From an uncultured Lentisphaerota bacterium (lineage in GTDB: Bacteria > Verrucomicrobiota > Kiritimatiellia > CAIQIC01), in contig CAITZM010000158.1 in the NCBI GenBank assembly GCA_903896925.1, forward strand, positions 1-41,049: DNA of 41,049 nucleotides, in the 5' to 3' direction. Under the pieces are notes generated by a model. That model did not search any database, was not told the DNA's origin, and saw only the letters and a program-made list of their open reading frames with translations. Below are positions 8,280 to 14,799 of the stretch, one piece after another. Position numbers and translations under genes: made by a program. Numbering within the stretch: position 1 is the first letter of the stretch; each line of letters begins with the position of its first letter.

Positions 8280-8912
8280 ATGAAACACATCCTCTCGCTC
8301 CTCACCGGCCTGTTACTGGCGCCACTGTTCGCGCGGGCGGTCGACGAACTGCCGCTGCCTGTCACGCGGGGCGCGGTGCTCGTCAGTGAAGACTTCTCGG
8401 CGACCAATGCGATTGTGAAGTGGCGCCGGGGTGCGGGCAAGTGGACGGTCGCCGAGGGTGTGCTCACGGGCACCGAGACGCCTGAGCGGAAGCATCCGGC
8501 CGGCCTCGCCTGCCAGCGTGACTATCACGACGCCGTGATCCAGTTCCGTTTCCAGTTTGCGGGCGGCAAGGAAGCGATCCTGCTGCTCCGGAACAAGTTT
8601 GGAAATCTCTGCCGCGTGAGCATCACCCAGAGCGGCATGACGGTGCAAAAGGATCGCCCGAACCTGCCCAAGGACACGCCGGAAAAAGGTGTCGTGTTCG
8701 GCAAAGCGCCGGTCCAACTCAAAACCGGGGAGTGGTACGCCGTCACCGCCGTGGTGTGTGGCGAAGAGTTTGCCGTCACCTTGCACGACCACGCCACGCT
8801 CAAGGGCCGCCATCCCTCGATCCACGTGGACAAGACCGAGATCGAATTCCTCGCCGGCGGCGTTTCGATCCTCTTCGACGATTTGAAAGCGTACAAGGTG
8901 GCTGCCAAATGA
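8280..8912 (+). CDS. Secreted jelly-roll protein, DUF1080-like
   Basis: 210 residues: a signal peptide of the local type (MKHILSLLTGLLLAPL), then a single concanavalin-like jelly roll. The strand pattern resembles DUF1080/3-keto-disaccharide hydrolase-like proteins common in the PVC group: VSEDFSATN near the start, KWTVAEGVLTG, YHDAVIQFRFQF, and VSILFDDLKAYKV at the end. It may bind or act on a sugar ligand. I cannot name catalytic residues. The stop overlaps the next gene's start by ATGA, so the two are probably translated together. Confidence 0.75.
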   Translation: MKHILSLLTGLLLAPLFARAVDELPLPVTRGAVLVSEDFSATNAIVKWRRGAGKWTVAEGVLTGTETPERKHPAGLACQRDYHDAVIQFRFQFAGGKEAILLLRNKFGNLCRVSITQSGMTVQKDRPNLPKDTPEKGVVFGKAPVQLKTGEWYAVTAVVCGEEFAVTLHDHATLKGRHPSIHVDKTEIEFLAGGVSILFDDLKAYKVAAK

Positions 8913-10036
8913 AACGCAAACGGCAACTGCTCGCCGTGCTGCTGGTGACGGCGTCGGTGGTGTTGCACGCCGGCGAGGCGCTGCCGCCAAGCACGCTGGA
9001 TTTTTCCAGGCTGATTCCGGCGACGATTCCGCGCGCGGCGGTTTTCAAGCAGGACGGCTGGTGTCTGTGGGATCCGTGCGTCGTCCGCGATGACACGGGA
9101 ACCTATCATCTGCTCTATTCGCGCTGGCGGCAGGAGCTGGGCTTCGATGCATGGGCGACGCACGCGGAGATCGCGTGGGCGGTGGCGACCAACGCGGCCG
9201 GCCCGTATGAATTTCGCGGTGTCGTGCTGCCGTCGCGCGGCGGCGAATGTTGGGACGGCCACTCGGTCTATAACACCTGCATCGTCCGGCTAGGGAAAAA
9301 ATTCTATCTCTACTACACCGGCAATCACGGCTCCGCGGCATGGCGTGCCGACCGGCCGATCAAACTTTCGTCGGAGGAATGGTGGGCGCAGCGCAACAAC
9401 CAGCGGGTCGGCGTCGCGGTGGCCGATCAGCCTGGCGGGCCGTGGCAGCGCTCCGACAAGCCGCTGCTCGAGGTCGGCCCAGAGTTCGGGCAGGGCATCA
9501 CCGCCGTGCCGAATCTGCTCGTGCGGCCCGATGGCGGGCTGATGCTGTTCTACAAAACGCTAGCGCCCGGTCCCGGCAAGTTCGGCGGCGGCGTGGTGCA
9601 TTTTGCGGCGACGGCCTGGAATCCGCTCGGCCCGTTCCAGCGCCAGCCGAAGCAACTGGTGGACAAGCGGGTGTTGCTGAAGACGACCAGGCCCTTCAAC
9701 TTCCACATCGATGACCACTTCGAGTGGTTCCAAGGCGATCGCTACTACGCGATCATGAAGGATCACGACGCGCCGTTCCTGACGCCGCACGGCCGCAGCC
9801 TCGTGCTGTTCGAATCGGCCGACGGCTTGGACTGGAAACCCTCCAGCCACACGCTCGTCAAAGATTTTTCCATCACGTGGGAGGACGGCGTCCGGCAGGA
9901 ATTCCAGCGTCTGGAAATGCCGAAGCTGCTGCTGGAAAACGGCCAGCCGAAACTCCTGAGCCTCGCCGCACAGCCGGTGAAGTCGCAGGAATCTTTTCTC
10001 GTGCTGCTGCCGCTCAACCAAGTGCCGATACGATGA
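8909..10036 (+). CDS. Secreted five-bladed beta-propeller, GH43-like
   Basis: 375 residues with a signal peptide (about 21). The mature part shows repeated propeller-blade motifs of glycosidase clans F and J: WDPCVVRDDTGTYHLLYSRW, YNTCIVRLGKKFYLYYTGNHG, GRSLVLFESADGLDW and MPKLLLENGQPKLL. The early aspartate in WDP and the acidic residues in the later blades fit a GH43-like or GH117-like enzyme, which would release arabinose, xylose or galactose-type residues. The ATG at 8909 overlaps the stop of the preceding gene; the longer open frame upstream is only read-through in that gene. The specific family is not settled. Confidence 0.75.
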   Translation: MKRKRQLLAVLLVTASVVLHAGEALPPSTLDFSRLIPATIPRAAVFKQDGWCLWDPCVVRDDTGTYHLLYSRWRQELGFDAWATHAEIAWAVATNAAGPYEFRGVVLPSRGGECWDGHSVYNTCIVRLGKKFYLYYTGNHGSAAWRADRPIKLSSEEWWAQRNNQRVGVAVADQPGGPWQRSDKPLLEVGPEFGQGITAVPNLLVRPDGGLMLFYKTLAPGPGKFGGGVVHFAATAWNPLGPFQRQPKQLVDKRVLLKTTRPFNFHIDDHFEWFQGDRYYAIMKDHDAPFLTPHGRSLVLFESADGLDWKPSSHTLVKDFSITWEDGVRQEFQRLEMPKLLLENGQPKLLSLAAQPVKSQESFLVLLPLNQVPIR

Positions 10037-10078
10037 ACCACCGAGCATCCACGCCCAGCACTGACCTCACGGGTGAAA

Positions 10079-10198
10079 GTCCGGCAACGAGCCGGACACC
10101 TCGGAGTTCGAGGTATCCCTGCCTTGCCCCGCAGGTGTGTGAGGTGCCATGGCACACTTGCGCAAGTGTGCCATGGGGATTTTCCAAGCCTTGGAAAA
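10079..10198. repeat. Run of five stem-loops including a 30-bp perfect palindrome
   Basis: Five hairpins follow one another with little spacing: 10079-10097 (GTCCGGC stem), 10098-10114 (ACCTCG stem), 10118-10135 (CCTGC stem), 10147-10176 (perfect 30-base palindrome) and 10180-10198 (TTTTCCAAG, C, CTTGGAAAA). The preceding GGGTGAAAGTCC is reminiscent of group II intron 5' regions, but this is only a resemblance. It lies between the beta-propeller gene and the truncated leader ORF. It may be an RNA element, a cluster of inserted palindromic repeats, or both. Confidence 0.6.
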
Positions 10199-10243
10199 GT
10201 TTCTGCGAGATGGTCCACGGCATGGAAAAAATCGGGTTGCCGG

Positions 10244-10260
10244 TTTCCCATGCTTGGAAA
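10244..10260. repeat. TTTCCCATGCTTGGAAA imperfect palindrome
   Basis: An imperfect member of the TTCCAA/TTGGAA family, centred 21 bases before the ATG at 10273. A weaker relative (TCCACGGCATGGA) lies at 10214-10226. Confidence 0.55.
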
Positions 10261-10272
10261 CAGCGGGGCGCT

Positions 10273-10569
10273 ATGGCAAAAGCGGGCATGCATATTGTAC
10301 GCCCACTGGCTGGAGCCTTGTTGCTGCTCGCGCTGTCTGCCTCGGCCCAGTCGCCGATCGGCACAACCGGGCGTGTCGGATGTCTCGACCATCCGAAGAA
10401 AATCCAGCGTCTCGAAATCACCCGGCCCGGCGTCTACGAAAACTTCCTGCTCGATGGGCGCGGCGCCGGCGGCAACCTGGATAAGATCACCGCCGGGTAT
10501 GAGCACAGCGGCGAACACACCGCGCCTGCGATGGATATTCTGCTCCAGAAAGGATTTACGACACCATGA
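10273..10569 (+). pseudogene. Truncated secreted beta-helix protein (leader plus first rungs)
   Basis: 98 residues: a signal peptide (VRPLAGALLLLALSASAQ), then EITRPGVYENFLLDGRGAGG, which resembles the first rung of right-handed beta-helix proteins. The rest of the helix is missing and the frame stops after MDILLQKGFTTP. The stop overlaps the ATG of the GH127 gene by four bases, so the fragment may still serve translational coupling. The same frame is open back to an ATG at 10033 that overlaps the previous stop, but that stretch runs through the stem-loop cluster and is unlikely to encode protein. Best read as a 3'-deleted gene that kept its 5' end. Confidence 0.6.
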
Positions 10570-12389
10570 AACCTCACTTCCTGCGGCGCTGTATTTCTGC
10601 CTTGTTGCTGGCGGCGCTCCCGGCGGCGGCCGATGTGCTGACACCGCTCGACTTGCGCGAGGTGAAGGTGGGTGGTGAAATCGGGCGGCGCATCGCGGTC
10701 ACGGTCACCAACAACCTGCTCAAGCTTGATGCCGATCACGACTTCCTCCGGCCGTTCAGCGAAGAGCCTCGCAAGGGCGAGTACATCGGGCTTGGCAAGA
10801 CGCTGGACGCCACGGTGCGGTTCGCGGCGTACACCGGCGACCCGCGGGTGGACGCGCTGCGCAAACGTTTCGTCGAGGGGATCATCAAGGCGCAGGAGGC
10901 GGATGGTTATTTTGGAACGCTCCCGCCGGCGAAGCGCATCAAGACCCTGTGGGATGTGCACGAGATGGGCTACATCATCTGGGCGTTGCTCGCGGACCAT
11001 CAGTTCTTTGGCGACGCCGACGCGCTTGCCGCCGCGCGCAAGGCGGCTGATTATCTCGTTAAAAACTGGTCGGTGTTGCCGCCGGACTGGGGCGTCGGAA
11101 CGGACGTCGCGCCGCATGTCGCCTTCACCGGGATCGAGCGCACCCTGCTGGCGCTGCACCGCGCGACGGGCGAGAAGTCCTATCTCGATTTCGTCACCCG
11201 GATGCGCGCGTTGCCGGAGTGGGACCTCGGCATCGTCGTCGGCCGCCGAACGGGCATCGAGGGCCATGTCTACGCCTACCTGACCCGCTGCCTCGCGCAG
11301 CTCGAACTGCAGCGCTTGTATCCGGCAGTGTATCCGGCAGAGGGCCTGCTCCGCCCATCGCGCCGCGCGCACACTTTCATGACGCACCACGACGGGATGC
11401 TGATCACCGGCAGCTGCGGGCAGTGCGAAATCTGGACCGGCGACCAGGACGCGCGCGGCGACGTGGGTGAGACCTGCGCGCTGGCCTATCAACTGCGCGT
11501 CTACGACAGCCTGCTCCGCCTGGACGCCGACGCGCGCCTCGGCGACCTGATGGAGCGCGTGATCTTCAACGCGCTGTTCGCCTCGCAGTCGCCCGACGGC
11601 CGCCGCCTGCGCTACTTCGCGCCGCTGGAGGGCGGGCGTATCTACTGGAAGACCGACACCTACTGCTGTCCGTGCAACTTTCGACGCATCATCGCCGAAC
11701 TGCCCTCGTTCGTCTTCTACCGCGCGGCCGACGGCGTCACGGTGAACCTCTACACGCCGGCGCAGGCCACGGTGAAGCTCAAGGATGGGTTGGTGGTCGC
11801 GCTGCGGCAGGAAACGGACTATCCCGGTTCCGGCCGTGTCCGCATTTGTGTGGAGCCGGTACAGCCCGCGACGTTTGCGCTGCGCCTGCGCATTCCCGCG
11901 TGGGCGGTGAATGCGAGTGCGACCCTTAACGGCCAGCCGGTCAGCGGAGTCCTGCAACCCGGTACTTTCTTCGAGTTGCGGCGCGAGTGGAAAGCCGGCG
12001 ACACGGTCACGCTCGAACTGCCGATGCCGTGGCGGCTGGTCAAGGGCCGCCAGCGTCAGGCCGGTCGCGTCGCCGTGATGCGCGGGCCGCAGGTCTTCTG
12101 CCTTGATCCGGCGCAAAACCCGGCGCTCGCCAAGCTCGACGGCACCGAGCTCGGCTATATTGCGCTCAATCCCGCTTCGCTCGCCGCGGCCGTGCCCAGC
12201 AGCGCCGTCCGTCCCGATGGACTCGGCTGCCGCATTCAAGCGTGGAAACCCGGCTTTGGCCTTGGTAAGAAAGCCGACTATGAACTCACGCTCACCGAGT
12301 TTCCCGATCCCGCCGGCAAGGCGACCTATTTCCGCCTGCGCGATTTCGCCGGCGCGGTGGATGATGAGTTATTAACCGGAGCCAATTAG
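10566..12389 (+). CDS. GH127 beta-L-arabinofuranosidase (DUF1680 family)
   Basis: 607 residues with a signal peptide. Family GH127 removes terminal beta-L-arabinofuranose using a zinc-bound cysteine. The metal and catalytic residues are visible: E302 and C304 in GETCALAYQLRVYD, and C367 and C368 in YCCPCNF, which match the Glu-Cys...Cys-Cys set of characterised members (E338, C340, C417, C418 in HypBA1). GKTLDATVRFAAYTGDPR and the C-terminal beta domain (RLRIPAWAVNASATLNG, VMRGPQVFCLDP) are also typical. The start overlaps the truncated leader ORF by ATGA. Export is predicted, so the enzyme probably acts on oligosaccharides in the periplasm or outside. Related families (GH146) share this fold. 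Confidence 0.9.
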   Translation: MKPHFLRRCISALLLAALPAAADVLTPLDLREVKVGGEIGRRIAVTVTNNLLKLDADHDFLRPFSEEPRKGEYIGLGKTLDATVRFAAYTGDPRVDALRKRFVEGIIKAQEADGYFGTLPPAKRIKTLWDVHEMGYIIWALLADHQFFGDADALAAARKAADYLVKNWSVLPPDWGVGTDVAPHVAFTGIERTLLALHRATGEKSYLDFVTRMRALPEWDLGIVVGRRTGIEGHVYAYLTRCLAQLELQRLYPAVYPAEGLLRPSRRAHTFMTHHDGMLITGSCGQCEIWTGDQDARGDVGETCALAYQLRVYDSLLRLDADARLGDLMERVIFNALFASQSPDGRRLRYFAPLEGGRIYWKTDTYCCPCNFRRIIAELPSFVFYRAADGVTVNLYTPAQATVKLKDGLVVALRQETDYPGSGRVRICVEPVQPATFALRLRIPAWAVNASATLNGQPVSGVLQPGTFFELRREWKAGDTVTLELPMPWRLVKGRQRQAGRVAVMRGPQVFCLDPAQNPALAKLDGTELGYIALNPASLAAAVPSSAVRPDGLGCRIQAWKPGFGLGKKADYELTLTEFPDPAGKATYFRLRDFAGAVDDELLTGAN

Positions 12390-12406
12390 AAAAAGGAGCA
12401 TTGACC

Positions 12407-14536
12407 ATGCGTGACACAACTAACGGCCTGAATCGTCGTGAGTTTCTGGGCGTGATGGCTGCGGGCGTCGCGGCGGTTCACGCGCTGCCGCTGCGCGCGG
12501 CGGCGGAGACGCCGCAGCCGCTCAAGCCGTGGATCGATCCGCGGTTCGCCGCGCTGCCGAAAAGGCCGTGGCGGAAGATCCACCTCGATTTCCACAATAC
12601 GGCGCACATCGGCAAGATCGGCGAGAAGTTCAACGCCGATGAGTTCGGCGACCGGCTGCTGGCCGGCAACGTGGACTCCGTCGTCGTGTTCGCCAAGGAC
12701 ATGCACGGCCAGTTCTATTACCCAAGCAAGTTTGGCCCCGTGCATCCGGGCCTCTCGTTCGACCTGCTCGGCGAGCAGGTCAAGGCGTGCCGCGCGCGCA
12801 AGATCGCCGTCTACGCCTACTACTGCACCACGTGGGACCATCACCTGGCCAGCACGCACAAGGACTGGCTCGTCATCAAACGCGATGGCTCGAACTATCT
12901 GCCCAAGGCCGGGCAGACGCCGGGCTGGACCGCGCTCTGCCTCGCGCACGAGCCGTTCTGCAAGCTGATGGACGACCACACGCGCGAGTTCGTCGGCAAG
13001 TACGAGCTCGACGGCGCGTGGTTCGACATGGCCGAGCCGATCGCGCCCGACTGCTACTGCCCGGAATGCCGCAGGCAGCTCGCGGCGGCGGGCAAGGACC
13101 CGAAGGACGCCGAGGCGCAACGTGCGCACAAGAACCAGCTGTTCCTCGGCTGGCACCAGCGGATGCGCGACCTCGTGCGCGCCGCCCGCCCCGGCTGCCA
13201 GGTGGACTTCAACGACATCGGCCTCGCGTGCGTGAGCCAGCGCGCCGGGCTGCTCGACAACATCGATATCGAGGCGCTGCCGACCGGCGCAGGGTGGGGC
13301 TACTTCTACGCGCCGATGCAAATCCGCTACCAGCGCACGTTCGGCCTGCCCGTCTACGGCATGACCGGCCGGTTCGTCACCTCGTGGGCCGACTTCGGCG
13401 GGCTGAAGCTGCCGCAGCAGCTCGACGTGGAACTCGCGAGCATCGTCGCCAACGCCGCGCGCTGCGACATCGGCGACCAGATGCCGCCGACCGGCCGCCT
13501 CGACGCGGCGGTTTATCACGTGATCGGAAAATCCTATGGCCGCATCAAGGCGCTGGAGCCCTATCTCGAAGGTGCGGCGCCGGTGACCGAGGCCGCGATG
13601 TTGATCCCGGCGGTGCCATTCGACCGGCTGCGCGACGAGTACCTCTACGGTATGACCAAGCTGATGCTGGAGGCGCGCCTGCAGTTTGACGTCGTCGAGC
13701 CCAGCCAGGAATGGGAACGCTACGGCCTTGTCGTGTTGCCCGATGGCTTCCGGCCCGACGCCGCGACGGTCGAGCGGCTGCACGCGTTTGTCGCGAAGGG
13801 TGGGGCGGTGCTCGTCTGCCACGAGGCGGGCCTCGCCGCCGGCGCGACGGCCAGCTGGCTGGAGCGCTACGGCCTGACCTATGCCGGCGCTTCGCCGTTC
13901 AAGCCGGCCTATCTCGTGCCGCAGGTGCCGTTCACCGGCGATATCCCCGCCTATGAGTACGCGCTCTATGAAGGCGCCTCGCAATGGAAGGCCGCGGGCG
14001 CGGCTACGTCGCTGGCGGCGCTGGGCGAGCCGAAGTTCCAGCGGACCGCCGAGCACTTCACCAGCCACAAGCAGTCGCCGTTCGACCACCTCACCGACTT
14101 CACCGCCATGGCCCGCAGCGGGCGGGTCGGGCTGATCGCGTTCCCGGTGGGCCAGAGCTACTATCGCAACGGCTATTGGATCTATCGCGCCGCGTTCGAG
14201 CATCTTCTCGGCGAGGTGCTGCCGCAGCGGCTGGTCCGTTCGAGCGCCCCGCTCTCGACCGAGATCACCGTCACGCAGCAGTCGGCGCAGAAGCGCTTCC
14301 TGGTCCACGTCATCAACTATTCGCCGGTGCGCAAGGCGCCGCCGCATCCGGAGTTTCATGAGGACCCGGTCCCGCTGACCGATGTGACCGTGCGGCTGAA
14401 CCTGCCGCTGAAGGTCGCCGCCGCCCGTGCGCTGGTGGCTGGCGACAAGCTGCGCGTTCGCGCCGGCCAGGGCGGTGTTGAGGTCACGCTGGCCCGCGTA
14501 CCGATCAGCGAAGTCGTTTGTTTTGACGTGGAATGA
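12407..14536 (+). CDS. Tat-exported hypothetical glycosidase (GHL6-like) with GATase-like domain
   Basis: 709 residues. The N-terminus NRREFLGVMAAGVAAV is a twin-arginine signal. Residues about 50-390 look like a TIM barrel: KIHLDFHNTAHIG, VDSVVVFAKDMHGQFYYPSK, IAVYAYYCTTWD, LDGAWFDMAEP and CQVDFNDIG. This resembles the hypothetical glycosyl hydrolase 6 and fucosidase-like group. The aspartates in AWFDM and DFND are candidate catalytic residues. Residues about 395-540 look like a beta-galactosidase trimerisation/GATase-like domain (YGLVVLPDGFRPDA, GGAVLVCHEAG). The ATG at 12407 is chosen over an in-frame TTG at 12401 because GGAG at 12395-12398 then lies 8 bases away. Substrate unknown; fucose or galactose units are possible. 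Confidence 0.75.
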   Translation: MRDTTNGLNRREFLGVMAAGVAAVHALPLRAAAETPQPLKPWIDPRFAALPKRPWRKIHLDFHNTAHIGKIGEKFNADEFGDRLLAGNVDSVVVFAKDMHGQFYYPSKFGPVHPGLSFDLLGEQVKACRARKIAVYAYYCTTWDHHLASTHKDWLVIKRDGSNYLPKAGQTPGWTALCLAHEPFCKLMDDHTREFVGKYELDGAWFDMAEPIAPDCYCPECRRQLAAAGKDPKDAEAQRAHKNQLFLGWHQRMRDLVRAARPGCQVDFNDIGLACVSQRAGLLDNIDIEALPTGAGWGYFYAPMQIRYQRTFGLPVYGMTGRFVTSWADFGGLKLPQQLDVELASIVANAARCDIGDQMPPTGRLDAAVYHVIGKSYGRIKALEPYLEGAAPVTEAAMLIPAVPFDRLRDEYLYGMTKLMLEARLQFDVVEPSQEWERYGLVVLPDGFRPDAATVERLHAFVAKGGAVLVCHEAGLAAGATASWLERYGLTYAGASPFKPAYLVPQVPFTGDIPAYEYALYEGASQWKAAGAATSLAALGEPKFQRTAEHFTSHKQSPFDHLTDFTAMARSGRVGLIAFPVGQSYYRNGYWIYRAAFEHLLGEVLPQRLVRSSAPLSTEITVTQQSAQKRFLVHVINYSPVRKAPPHPEFHEDPVPLTDVTVRLNLPLKVAAARALVAGDKLRVRAGQGGVEVTLARVPISEVVCFDVE

Positions 14537-14565
14537 TGTCACGAAGAGGCGACGGAAAAACCGGG

Positions 14566-14626
14566 GACAGAAACATGAAGACCAAGTCGGCATTTGCCCC
14601 GTCTTTCTGCCCTCCCTTTTTCTGTC
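14566..14626. repeat. Inverted repeat GACAGAAA / TTTCTGTC
   Basis: Arms at 14566-14573 and 14619-14626 enclose about 45 bases containing a CCCC tract that could also pair with the GGGG at 14563-14566. It sits in the gap after the GHL6-like gene. It looks like a REP-type palindromic element rather than a terminator, because no T run follows. Confidence 0.45.
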
Positions 14627-14681
14627 GGCCACCTGCTGGTCGCGTGTAGTGGCTCGAGGTACTTGAAGAAGGAGCATTCAC

Positions 14682-14771
14682 ATGAATGGCATGTTCGACA
14701 CCATGGGAAAAGCCGCTGGCGCCACCGCGCGTGGGCCGCAACTTGCGCGATGTTCCAAGGCTTGGAACTGA
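14682..14771 (+). pseudogene. Orphan N-terminus of a URO-D-like methyltransferase, 29 aa
   Basis: MNGMFDTMGKAAGATAR matches the start of the gene at 17551 (MSMFDTFGKQADASGR), including a good ribosome site (GAAGGAG before 14682, GAAGGAG before 17551). After about 17 residues similarity ends and the frame runs into a TTCCAAG palindrome (14752-14768) and stops. This is a 5' fragment of a second copy of the URO-D-like gene, with its translation signal intact. It sits 28 bases before the GH95 start. It may be a deletion remnant or a short upstream ORF. Confidence 0.6.
14752..14768. repeat. GTTCCAAG-G-CTTGGAAC palindrome
   Basis: Perfect 17-base palindrome with its centre 40 bases before the ATG at 14800. 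Same family as 7205-7221, 10180-10198, 22986-23006 and 36659-36675. Confidence 0.8.
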
Positions 14772-14799
14772 CGAAGCAAATGAAGACGAAAGGAACAAC

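Noticed and set aside
10079..10135. Group II intron
   Set aside because: Only a short word resembles intron 5' sequence; no domain V, no reverse transcriptase and no room for a complete intron.
10033..10272. In-frame extension upstream of the truncated leader ORF, overlapping the previous stop by ATGA
   Set aside because: The stretch runs through a stem-loop cluster and reads like translated repeats; the signal peptide starts at 10273 or shortly after.
12386..14677. 763-residue minus-strand open frame opposite the GHL6-like gene
   Set aside because: Arg/His/Val-rich translation without motifs, antisense to a gene with a Tat signal and barrel motifs.
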